DNA of 64,000 nt from the NCBI GenBank assembly GCA_032173965.1, contig CM063284.1:100254410-100318409 (forward strand), written 5' to 3'. The stretch is from Sitta carolinensis (lineage: Eukaryota > Chordata > Aves > Passeriformes > Sittidae). The translations under genes and the position numbers were made by a program. Position 1 is the first letter of the stretch. Each line of letters opens with the position of its first letter. The notes beneath the pieces were generated by a model. That model was given only the letters and a program-made list of their open reading frames with translations, was not told the DNA's origin and ran no database searches. Positions 43,501 to 56,794 of this stretch are shown here, in pieces.

Positions 43501-46500
43501 CTGAGTGATTCTGTGCATTTTTAAGGTGGTTAAATGCCACTCAATTTCTACTGTTGCTTTAAAAAATGCTTGAGTTTTTATTGGTTTTGCTTGTATAGTA
43601 AATAAGGTATGGAGTGCTTTGTACTTCTACTAATTGCCATAAAATGGTCTTTTTGACATAATGGTCTTATGTCTCATGTGAAGGAAACTTTTCTTAGACC
43701 AGCTTCTCTGCTGCAGAGATGATGTGGGCTTCTTTTCATCAGCATTTTATTTCAGAAATTGTAAGCCAAAATTATTGTAAAAAGATATGTGAGCTACAGA
43801 TAGGGGAAAAAATTTTACAGCTTTATATATTTTTTGCAGTATATTAGAGTTGGGACAGATAACATGTTCATGTGTTCCTTAAGAAGTTCCCCAGAATACT
43901 GAAGGGTCCTAAAACCCACCTTGTTACTGGATCTAGAGGTTTTGAAGGGTTGCTGGTATATTGGGGCTTTTTGTTTGGGAGCCTGATCTGAATGCTTTTT
44001 GTACAATTTGGAGAAGTGCTGAGCTCCTTGTTTCCAGTTGAAAGTTGTGGTGACAGCATGTGCATAGCACTTCTCAAAATGGCCTGGAAAGGATCTTGAA
44101 TTGAGTCACACCGGTCAGATGCAGCGCTGCTCCTAGGCTGCAGCCAGGATGCTCCACTGGTGCAGTGAATTCCTACCAAATGGGTCCAGTCTGGTGTGGT
44201 GCTGAACACCCCTGTGCTGCACACTGATGAAACTGAACTTAGGAATTCAGTGCATGGTCTCCTTGCTGTGTCTGCATGGCATTCCCTTGGAGGAGTGTCC
44301 AGCGCTGAGGGAGATACCTCAGATGAGGCAAGGCTCACTGATTTTCGCCACAGGCTTAGGGAATGGATCCAGGCTTGTGGGGGACACGTGCTGGTCTGTG
44401 CAGAGGCACTTGGGTGTCCCAGCTTTGCTGTCCTGTTGCAGCACAGCATTAGCATCTTTATGGTTCTTAAAGAGATGTTTTATTTACTTTCTGTTTCTTA
44501 CCTAAGTTGCAATGAGGGTTGTAAGATGAGAAGGCGGGGAATTAGATTTGAACCCAGAAGTCCCAGGTTCTCATCCTGGGTTTAACATCCTATACAGTTT
44601 CTATGTCAGAAGCTGTATCTGTGCATATATCTACCCTTTCTCCCATACATAAATGTAATTTATGCAAAGAGAGTTAAAATTTACTTTCAAGCTGTTTGTG
44701 TTTATTTTTTTTTTTTTAATAGTGTTTCTAAAATAAATAACAATATATCGTTTTAGTTAAGTATCTAGTGATGCCTCCAGTAATACCTTGTGATGTGACA
44801 TGTATTCATCTCCTGCAGTTATTTGGAGCTAAGTATTTTCTTTAATCATGGCATGCCTTTTACAGTAGTGAAGAGCATCAAATGCCTTTGCCTTAGTCAT
44901 GGCAAAACCTGCTTCTGAAATGAAAAGCATGTTTAGCCAGTAGAAAAAAATATAATTGATTGTTTTAATTCCCGGACCCAGTGCAAAAGCAGAGACAGAT
45001 AAAATCTAGTATTGAAGTAGTGGCTGGGCTTAGGAAGAGGCTGGAGCTGTTACACTCTGATAGAAATTATTACATGATGAATGAACTGACTAAGATGGTG
45101 AAATTTATGAAGAATGTAGCATTTATGGAAGAAAGATGGTTTGGGTTGGTCCACCTACATATCTTGCAGAACTGGGCACTAGGAACAAAGCTGTATCAGG
45201 AGAACAGAGCAAAACACCATGTTTTAACTAGTTAATTCCTCCTGAATTTTACTTCTGTGTTTTCAAATATGACTCATAATTGCTTCAGGAAGAACATGAG
45301 AGTTAGGAGTAGAAAGAGACCTGGAAGGGAGTGTATGAGAAATAAGATTTCAAGGTAGCAGTGCCTAAAATTTCAAAGCAGCTAGCATATAAAAGCTGCA
45401 TGGTTTGTTTGGTCACTGTAGTGAACACATCTAATTGTGGTGCCTGTATGCAAGGACCTGGTGTTGCAGAAACACGAGACAACTCGGTCTCACACAATCT
45501 TGATGTCTCAGGCCTTCACTTTGGAGATTTTGCTGGTTTTTAAGAGTATTTAGATGAAAAACTGGTGTTACTAATATTCTCAAATAGTCGAAGGCCTTCA
45601 GAACCAGCTGTTGGACTTTTAAGATCAAGCTCCTTAATCATACTGTAAGACAGAATTTAAAGAAAGAGTTTTATTTCTCCAGAAGTAATGAGAAAACGGT
45701 TTGTTAACCGTGGTAGCCACCAAGCTACTCTAAAATCTGAGCTGGTGTGTCCGCAAAAGGAAATGCAAAAATTGTTCAATTTTACAGAAAATATATCAAT
45801 TACGAGTCCAGGAAAAAATACTTCAGGTTGGTTTGCCCCACTTGAACTGTGATGTCTGGGGCAAGCACACTGAAACAAACTTGTCTGTTACATACATTTC
45901 TAGGTAAAAATTGATTTCTGTTTGCTGGGAAACGCTAATCATCTCTGCCCATTACAGTTGAGTTTCACAGTGTTTCCAGTTTCATAAGTATTTTTGTTAG
46001 TGTCCGTTTTTGTTGGCTAAAGATGTGTAGCATATATAAATTTGTTTGGTAAAAGACCTCAAGAATTACTGCCTAGCTGAAAAAAAAGATAGCAGTCTAA
46101 TAGTTTGGTATTAGCTTAGAACAGGCAGAGGAGTATTTTGGCTTCATAGTACTGAAACAGGAAGTTAATCTGAAATAGGTTTGGTTTGACAGCCAGTCAT
46201 TTCCGGACAGATGAAACCATTTCTCAGAAAACGTTGTTAACAGAGGAAAGTAACTTGTGAGGTTGTTATTCTTTATTAATAATTTTAATGAAGCTCCAAA
46301 GATTTCTCTCATTAACTTTTCTTCTAAATCTTATCCTTAGTTGTTATCAGAGGAGTCTAGTGTCTGAGATTGACTGTAAACACCTTTAGAGCTGAATTCC
46401 CAAATTTACAGGCAAGAAGGAAATCCGCTCAGCAAAACTGGCAGGATTTTTCTTTGCCTTTTGCTTTTGAAGGGTAGGTGGGGGTTTACACAGTTTTCTT

Positions 46501-49500
46501 TTCAACCTTCCTTTGTAATATGGTGTGTGGCTAAAGAACCTGGGTCATCTGAGCGTTTTTGCTGGTACATCATGTCACTTTTGGAAGATCTTGCAAGGTA
46601 GTGATTTCTCATGTTTTCTCCCTGTGGCCTTGAGTAGCTTTTACATCAGATCTTTCAACCATAGGCTTATAGTTGGCACAGAGTACAGGAGAGGAACATG
46701 AAGAGTAATGTGTTTTACAGGGAACAGGGTTGGAGCTGATTTGAATGGTTTTACACATGGTGCTGATTATTTATCACTGCAGGATTGTTCCCTTTCTGTC
46801 TTGTTTCAAATGTATGTGCTGAGAACAGGGAGATGTTCAGCCCAAAATAAGCCTGCTGCATTTCTTGTCCGTATTAGAAGCTGACATTGATGATTTTTAT
46901 GACATTATCTAATGATTCTCTAAAACGTCTTACCACGTGAAACATCGTAAAATAAACTCAATGTGCTGTTGAGTTTGGAGATACTTCTTCCGTTGGGGTT
47001 GGGGGAGAGGGGAATTCTATAGCACATGCTGATCTAAACTTTAATGTGCCTTAAGATTTTTTTCCATAGTCCTGCTTACAAGTGTAAGGATGCTGTGCAG
47101 TAGTGACGTGTATATTTCAGTATGAATACATTTCAACGGTGAGCTAGGCCGTGACTGATATGATGGCATTCATTTGTGTACAATCAGTGACAGGATGGTG
47201 AGGAAAAGTCATTTTGCCTTTCTTTTGCCTTAGGCTACCTCTGAAACTTGAGACTGTAAGTCTAGTGACAGAGTATTGCAATTTGAATAATTTAGCAGCT
47301 CAGATAGACGAGATTTAGGTTAGTGAAATGGAGGGGGTCTGTTGGTAGGTGGGAAAGGTCAGGCAGGGTCACTGGGATGGCTTGCAGCTGCATGTTTTAT
47401 TTATGACTTTCTTTAATCCACTAAGTAGCATTTCTCCTTCCTCTATTGTTAATAGCTGTGTATTTGGGGGACCAGAGACATCTCTTGGATAAAGATAATT
47501 TTGAAGTTATACAGTATTCTAGAAACACGGTTGTTGTATAATGAAAACCTTTCATTAACCAACTGCAAGAACTGTGTGATGTAAAATGCCAAATAATTTT
47601 GTATCTTGGTTTTAACCGGATCTGTCATTTTCTGTTAAGCAGGGGGTGAGCATATTGATGAGCATTGTGAAGTCTTGGCATTATTTGAGGCATAGGAAGT
47701 ATTGTCAGTGGGGCAGAATTTCACTGGAAATGGGTAATCAGTTTGCTTATCTCAGACAGGGTCATTCTGGGAGTGTTTTTTTCCCTCAGTGCAGAAGCCA
47801 GAATGAGAATAATTTTTAAGGTTTCCACTTCCTTTTCAGGCTGCATAGTTTGTTGAAATAGGGGATTTAACACTTCAGAAAATGATTACTGTATTTTAGC
47901 TGCTGTGGGCATGGCAACACATAAGATTTATCTTAAAGATAGGTTTATCATTCATATAAATCTAAGTACTTTGTAACTGGAAATTATATACATACGGGAA
48001 ATATATTACAGCTAACTCCCTGTCAAAAGCTGACTTGCTTCAGTTGATTCAGAAGAGTAAGCCAGGGTTTGAATGAGGTTTCTAGGTCATTGTGTCCTTT
48101 AAGAATCTCATCCCTTGAAAGAAGGGAAATCAATATATTCTAGTGGTGTGTTTTTTTGGTTTTTTTATTGTCCTGTGGACTGTCTGCCAGAGTACTTGCA
48201 GGATCTTCTCTGTTTTAGTTGGGGAGGGAGAAGGAGGCTGTCTGTGCGTATTAGAGGGACTTTAAAAAAAAACAATTTGCAGAACTTCATTTGTCATATT
48301 TACAAAGCAGAATTTATAAGAAGGGAAAAAATGAATCTGAGAATGTAAGGATTAAAGTAAGAGACCTCCTTAGAGGCTGCAGTTATTTGCTCCTGGCTGC
48401 AGTACAGCAGCTGCCGCTGGGTGATTAAACTGTTAACAGTGCTTGCTTGCGTCACCTTTCCGAGAACACTGGTACCGGTATGTGTGATTTACTATAACAA
48501 GATCTTAAGTTTTTCCTGTTGGCAAATGACATGTAATATTTACAGAGGTCTTGGTTTCTTTCCAGGAGAAACATTTTAGATAAAGTGATACATGAAAGGA
48601 AAAAGTAATGCTTTCCTATCCTGACAAAATAATACAAAGAGATATATTTTACTTTAAAATGCACATGTGTCTTAATTTTGCTTTTTCTTGGCTTTGATAA
48701 TATTTTTTTTTGTCTTCACATAGGGGTATCATAAATCTTTAAAGACTCCTGAAAGTTAAGGTGGTGTTGCCTTACAGCTGGAATGCTAAAGAAAACAGAC
48801 TAACCCAGTATATTTCTCATGCTTTTGTATAAAAAATAAATTTTCAATGTTTTTCTGTTCTCTGCACGTTCGTATGTGACTGCATATCAAAGCTAGGAGC
48901 TAAGGGAGGTAGGGCAACAACCCCAAATTTGAGTGCTTCAGTAGCAGCCAAACAGTTGTACTTTACTGTTGACTTCTTTTCTTGAATCCAGCAAGATTGT
49001 CTTCAGCAGCCGCCAGTTGCAGATAGGTGAGGGAGAGTGTAAAGGCAGATCAGGACCTAGTAAATGTACTTTTCCCAGGTTTCCAAACACATGGGAAGCA
49101 TTCATATTAAATCATAAAGCAGTCTGTAGAACAAGAGTCTAATTCAGTAACTGTTTTTTGATTGCCATCAGCTTTTTGCCTATTCAGGTTTATATTTATG
49201 GATTTCTGAGATAAGCCTTGTGCTGGACAGGCTGGCTGTGAGTTCAGCTATTGTAGTTGTGCTGAATTTGATACTTGGTAGTTGCTAATGTCAAAGTCAT
49301 GACTTTGCGTGTTTCCCAAAGTGTTTGTCGAAAGAAAGTGAGCCTTTTGGTGCAAGGATGGTAGGCTGGCATTTTAACACAGTCTGGGCCCTGATTGAGT
49401 TCTGTGGGTTAGACTAAGTGAACTTGGTTTTAAAAACTTGTATTGCATTGTAATTCACTCTGCTGTCAGTTTCCTTATTGAATCTTTTCCATCTCTTCCT

Positions 49501-52500
49501 GAAATATGTTGGAAGTTTCTTAAATTAATTTTAGTTTGCTATTTTTTTATTTACTCTTCTTAGTCTGCTAGGTGTTGAGCTTCAGGAGGTTTACAGTCAG
49601 TTGAATCTCATTTTCTGGCATGTAGTTGTGTACAAATTTTAAGCTGAAAGTGCTGTTTATTTAATACAGCGACCGATAAATGGCTGGAGGATTACTTACT
49701 GTGAACAAGTCTGATTACTTAAATGTCTCCTAGAGGTTCAAAAATCAGATACTAAAAGGTTCTAGGAACAACCACAATTACTTTTTATTATGCATTTTTT
49801 TAGTTTGACAGGATGATAATATTTTTCATATTAATGGTAGAGTTTTGAGCAAGAGTCCTTTGCTTGCCTCTGCCCTAAACTGAGGAATCATTGATCTTGC
49901 TTGTATAATTTTGAGGTGAAACCATGTAGTTAGATTTGGCTTCATTTAACTGGATGACTTGTAGAATATTTTTGGTTTTGCATGTGCCTTTTTAGTATTT
50001 TTATGTTGTTATATTAGACAGTAGTTTACAGGGAAAATAAAATTGATCAAAGCCTGGCTTGAATTACTGCAAGTAGATTTTGTTGGAGTTTTTTTAGCTG
50101 TGTGAGCTTAATTTTTTGATTCATCGTCAACCTTTGAAACTTCAGTTCACCAAAAATCTTGGAATTTTGAACCTAGGAAATAATGTAGTGGAGTGATCTG
50201 GTGTGATGGGGCAATGCTATCTTGTGTGAGTTGTGGTGCTGTTGTATTAAGGAAATGCAACTATTGAATTATGACTGTGAGGACCTCTAGGCTTGTGTGG
50301 GAGGGTTATTTTGTTTGGTTGAGTTTTTTTAAAGGAAAATAGGTATTCCAGTTTTCTGAGCAGCTTCTATTAATAGCTGCCTGATATTACTCTGATGGAA
50401 TGCCAAGGGGAAAGTGGGACACTTATCAAAGTTATGTGAGAAATTAGTTTCACTTATATTTGTGGTTGGCTGTTTGGGTCATACGGCAGAATTTAGTTCT
50501 ACTTGCATGTCAGACCTAAAGTTGCCTGTTAGAGAGTTTTCATCAACATGGATGCATCATTAATTCTTAATTTTCTTTGAATTTTAGATGATCACAGTCG
50601 TGTAAAACTCCAGAACACTGAGAATGACTATATCAATGCCAGCCTAGTGGTCATAGAAGAAGCTCAGAGATACTATATTTTAACACAGGTAAGTAGTACA
50701 ATTACTGGGTTATTGCAGGGATTGAGGATCTAGGGAGGGGGATTTGTACAGTTGTAATTTGTATTTGGATTGTTTCTTGTCTCCATGAATTACAAGTATT
50801 TCATATTAACTGCCAGAGTGGTGTAGTTGTGAACAGATTATTTTATGTTTTAAGAAAAGCTAAAGTGGATATTGAAGTATGAGTAATTTACTGCATATGA
50901 AGCTTCTCAAATATTTATTGCTCTTTTCTTCAGTTCTTTGTAAATAGGTTGCAACATACTTCTACCCCTTAATCCATCTTGTACCTTCTGAGCATGCCTG
51001 TAGTAGCTGTTCTTCTAACAGCACAATAGTATTGATGCTTAAACCAAAATATCCCTTCCCTGAGTTCTTACTGTTTTGTTGTTTGGTTTTGTTTGGTAAT
51101 TTTTTTCTTAAAAACCCCAGCCCTATTAAATCCTGGAATGATCTGTGCAGTGTGGCTACTTTCTTGCCTGCCATTTCTATCATTGTGTTAATAATTTGTT
51201 TAAACTTCCACAAACTTAAAAAAAGTGGAAGACTTTTTCCTGTTTCCCACAGTGAACTATTCACTGTGCTCAAACGCTGCTTTGCCTATATATTCTCAAG
51301 CCTATTTTTGTAATTTTTACTACGCAGGGTCCACTACCTAATACATGTTGTCATTTTTGGCTAATGGTCTGGCAGCAACAAACCAAAGCAGTTGTTATGC
51401 TGAACAGGATTGTCGAAAAAGAATCGGTAAGTGACGTTAGGCCTAAAGTTGTAAAATAAGCCACACCATTTTAATGTGGTTGAGCAATGTTTCATTGTTG
51501 CATTAGAAGAACTAACAAACGTTCTCACTGGTGTGCAGTATAATGTGTATTTAATATAGCATGAAGTGAGGGAGCTAAGACGTACAGTTCAGTGAAAATA
51601 GTGTCTTAACAAACATACGTCCAGAAAGGTGAAAGTTATGTTCTGAGAAAGGATGTACAGATAGAACTGGTGAGGAGCAAAGACAGTGTAAGATGTTCCT
51701 AGGACAAAATATAACGTGGGAAAACAAGTGTCTTTAGATTAATTCCTCTAAATATAGTGGGGTATTGTATTTGTTATATAAGAGATGTTAGCTGTAACAA
51801 TGAAGGCAGACTGTTGAATTGATCTAGTTACTTTTGATTCTTTAAAACCAGTGGCATACATGCAGAATACACAAATCTTCTGTTATGATGTAGTTTTTCT
51901 GCTACTGCACCTAAAAGCATTGCAGATTTTTGTTACATATGCATGTCATTTGAGGTTTATGTTTTATTCAGTGCAGATTAATGAAAAAAAAATTGACCAG
52001 TATGTTAAAACGTCACCTATTTTCTTGTGCAAAAATTTTCCTACGGAAAGTTTGAGTGCAGAGCAAGAGGAATACAAGACAAAAAATAGTTTTGCATTGG
52101 TTTGTTAGTTCATTCTTTTGTTTCACTAGAACCTTCCAGTATTCAGCAAGCCTGGCTAGAACTGGGTGTGATAAATGAGTTCTGTAAATGTGCAGGTGTG
52201 CAAGTCAGAAACCAAGGGGGGAAATGCTTAAATAGCTGAGCAGAGGTCTCAGTTCCCTGTAGAGAACTAGAGGGGGGAGAGGAAAGGCTTAAGATGTATC
52301 TCAAAACACATTAGCCATGTGATGAAAGAAAACATAAACATGTAAAACTTGAATGCACAATATCCATGGAAACAGTTGTAGTAACTTGGCTGTAAACATT
52401 ATGGATTTTAAGAATTCCTCAAAGTGGGAGCAGGCACTTGAGCCTGTTGAACAATGTGGTCTCAGAGTCTGCACATGCAAAGCCCAAGATAGTAGGATGT

Positions 52501-55500
52501 TTAACAAGGTTTTTCTTTTTTTTATAACCTTCTTTTTCTTTCTCTTTTAAAAAAAAATCCATTAGGTGAAGTGTGCACAATACTGGCCAACAAAAGAAGA
52601 GGAAGTTATGACATTCAGTGAAACAGGTTTCCGTGTGAGACTAGTGTCTGAGGACATCAAATCCTATTACACAGTCCATCTACTGCAATTAGAAAATATC
52701 AACGTAAGCTTTTCTCAGTCTGTACAGCTCCTGTTCATGGGCTTAAGTGTATCATGAGAACCACTTAGCATGATGTCACTTCAGGTTTGAGTGAGCTTTT
52801 ACACTGGAAATTTTAATGTACTTTGCTTCTGAGAATGTTGAAGATACTTGTGTGTAAATAAGCAAGTGATTTAGACCTCCGTCTATACATGAGGAGAGAT
52901 AACATCTTTGGCATTTGTATACTTGTATTTTCCATTTGGTAGTACCTTAACATGCTGAATTCTAAATGAAGGTAGTGGTGATTCTAAGAGGAGCTGTAAG
53001 AATTAACTTAAAGGGAGGAACACGAGAGTGGAAAATTTGATTTCCTTTGAATATCTGAAACCTGACTGAGTAATTACTGATTTGTTTTTTTAGTGGAACT
53101 TGAGTTTTCTATGTACTTTAGTCCAGCTGTAGTAAGTTTTTGGTGGGAGGGGTAATTACCACCTGTAGATAGGTAATTTTATCTCCTCTTGCTTACCTCC
53201 CCTTTTGCTCCACAGGACCAACCATCCTTTTCTCTTAAAAATTTAAGCACTTTGACAATTTAACCAAGTTAAGCTCAAAAAAATTGTTCCTGGCCTGAGC
53301 TTGGGTTGGAATTTGCTGCTTCTGTTTCAGAGTGGAAGACAGGATTGAAGAGCTTGTCTGTTTGTTCCAGCTATGTCTTGTAAGATATTCTCTCTCCCTA
53401 TAAATCTTGCCTTATATTAATTGAAAGTGCTATTATGGCAAGTTTTCAAGGTTGTCTTTGTCAGAGAATTTGGGAAAGGAAAGCTTGAAGATGTTCTGCA
53501 TGTTGTTTTATACAACTATTGATATATTTGTTGCCAAATATTTGAATTTATAGTAACTATTGATGGTATTCTGAGATAATATTTGTTTATTCATAACATC
53601 CCTGATGAGATCAACATGATAAAATTTGGCATGTTGTTCCTTGGTCTTCTCCATTTTAGAAGAGCTTTACGAAATATTGTCCTGCTGTCGTGAAGAATCT
53701 CTCTTTAGTAGTTTGTTTATTGACAGCAAAGGCAAAAGAAAGATGAGTAATGCTGGCTAGCTAGTGCTTGAAAAAGAACAACTCTTCTTTTTGGAAAGCT
53801 GAGGCAAGTTTTCCTAACTACCAAAAAGGCTTCTTCATGGAATTGCTTGGCTGATGTTGGCCCTTACTTTTAAGCTTTCTATTTTCGAAGGATGCAGTTT
53901 TCCTTATATGTATATGTTTGAACATAACATTAACTGGAAAATGCAGAAATGCCTTAAGGAACAGAGCAGTGTATACCATAGTAGACTTCTGAGTTGGAGC
54001 TCTTGAGCACTTACATTTCTGAGTTTGTTTTGGACCAGCAGTGCAGGCCTGTCAGCACTGTACAGAGTTTCTTGTGTGCCATCGTCCTTTTTTAAGATGG
54101 CAAACCCAGGACAGTCATATAAATCAGTTTCACAAATACTCACCAATCTTTCTGTAATGAATTTGTATTTTATCTCTCAAGCACTCTGGTAAGGCTCCAT
54201 GAATATTTATGCCAAAGCATAATTTTTGTAGAAGAAGCAGAATATACTTGGTTACTCAAGCAAAAAAAACTGCGTAGTTTCTAGTCTAATACTGTCAATG
54301 TTATATGCAGCCTTTTGTAAGAATTTGATAATTACACCATAAAACTTGTGGGAACCCAGTATTTGCAACAACTTGAAATGTGAGCTTTACTGTGTTTATG
54401 TAAGTTATTCTGGAGGGGCCTTTGGTGGAGGCAGAGTTTAAGACATTTAGCCACTCAATGTCTGGAATATAGGATGACTCATGAACAAAATACACTCTGA
54501 ATGCCAAGAATACTTAAATTTCAGTATTTCCTTGAAAACAGAGAAAATCAAGGTTGCCTTTAAAATGCAACCATTCTGAGCTCAAGCAAGTTTGTCTTAC
54601 TGCAGCAAATCTCTTTAAGACATAAACGAAATATGGGTATGTGGAGAGTAAAGTGTTTATGTTTTTACCAAAGAAACAACCTCTGAGTATTTGGTTAGTT
54701 TTGTTGTTGCTTTTGTTAAAGATTACTTAGTTATATAGGTGATATTGGGGGTTGTTCTTTTTCAGGATTATATCAAGGCATTTGTTGATTTGATTTTTTT
54801 TTTTTTTAATATCTGTTTTAGGAAAAAAAATTGTTCTTGGGGCTAGCACAGTCTAGTAAAGCTTTGGAGAGAAAATGGTGTTTCTTGGTACTTTTCCAAA
54901 AGTTTTGTTCTTTGTTTTGCTGGTGATTATTTTAGAATTTCCTTAATTTTTTGCCTGACCCCATCTATTTTAGAATACAGGCATTTGAAGCTGCTTTTCC
55001 ACCGTGGTTCATTTTGTATCCTCCATGGGTTTGGTGGTGTCAATTGTCAGCACTTCTGAAAGCTGATTGCCACTTTTTACTATAATAGGTCAGGTTCAGA
55101 ACTGTAATAGAGACTTACTGTGAAGGCTTCCACCAAGCAGTATCCCTTGGAAAATAAGGGTAGAAGGAAGATACTGTGTTCATGTTAAAATTTTATAGTC
55201 ATTTGAGTGTGAAGCTGTTGAATGGCTGTGATTTGAAACAAAGTCTCCCAGGTTATTGGAGAAGTGCTAGCAAGGAATATGAGAGCCTGTTGTTAAATCT
55301 GTAAAACTCACCATTTTGCAACAATTTAGCAGGAGAATCATTAGATGTTGATATCTAACTTGGGAAACACTCCACCTTGTGTTGAATATGTATTTTTATA
55401 TTCTTTATTGTTGCTTTTAGCTTTTTTTTTTTTTTCCCCTGAATGTCACAACTTTACGTATTGGTCTTTAGAGAAAGAAAACTTAGTTTTCAGTAATTTC

Positions 55501-56759
55501 TGGTTTGGCAACCCAGATATCCTGAGAAAGATACAGTGTGACACATAATAAATGCTTATAAGAAAAACTACTCCGCAGGTACTGAGGAATTCAGACAGGC
55601 TGTGCAAGGGCAAATGAGCATCAGATCTTTAGGGAAAGCGGGGATTGCTTGAATGAGGAAATGTAGCAGTGGAATTTGAAATTGCAGAAGGAACCTTTCT
55701 GAATGTGTCTCAGACTGAATTTCTGGAAGTAAGAATACAGCAGTAGAAGGAGAGGCTTGCAAAGAAAGCACTTGTTGGGGGAGAAAAGACTAGGAGAAAT
55801 GAACTAAATTTGATGTGATACTTCAGAGTAAGGACTATTAATAAATCTCAAGTGGAATCTTGAGTCCTCCGCAAATAGCAAATATTTGGAAAAACCCATT
55901 AGTGAAATGGATTCTCAACTTAGTACCAAGCTTCTGGGTGGCTGTGACTGTCAGATTAAGGCAGTGCAAGTCTTCTTAGTGGCCCTCAGTAGCTGATCCT
56001 ATGGATGAACCAGAATGTTCATGATGATTATTTGCCCCCCTTATCCTCAGGGCCATTTTAATTTAAATTTTGGAAAATATTTTGGCCATCATGAATGAGC
56101 AAATAGAGATGTGCTGGTAGAAGATGACTTATGATTTTGAATTTCAGTTTGTAAAATATTGCCATTATAGCATGCCTTTTCATTTTTATATGATCAAATT
56201 AGTTGTTAATGAACTTAAGGTGTGTTCGTTAAATACGGGACCACTGTAGGATTGTAGGTGTGTTATGTCATCATACATTTGACCATTTCAGCACTTTGAT
56301 TATGGCTTTTATAAGAAGTGTGTGAAACTTGACAGACCAGCATTTTTTGTGTCTTCCCCTGTTTTATTTACCCTGAAGGCACCAACTTAATCTTTGAGCA
56401 TTTTGGTTTATTCATGTTCAAATTCTCAAGTTACCGAACAACCTGAAGTTACTCTTAAGATTTTTGCTCCTTTTTGTTTTGAGCGATTGGATACTCACTG
56501 TAAAAAGGTTATGGCAAGGCTTATTTTGCTTGAAGTCAATCTAGTGGGATATTCCTTTTCTGCTCAAGTCCTCATGCGGATCTCTGTAACTTGGAGCTTG
56601 TGCTTTGATTGTCCTTTGGTTATACTGTTGGCGTTTCCAACAGTCAGTGCAGAGCTGTGCAGTGTGGTGGCAGCTTTACAAGTTCATCAGGTTTAGCTGT
56701 CTTGATTTTTTATGGAAAGCTTATCCAAAGTAGTTCGTAAAACTTCCACAGTCTGAGTA

Positions 56760-56794
<35 letters not shown>

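Noticed and set aside
44510..44580. Possible tRNA-like stretch
   Set aside because: A short inverted pair (cccaggttctcatcctggg) is present, but no cloverleaf with D- and T-arms can be built.
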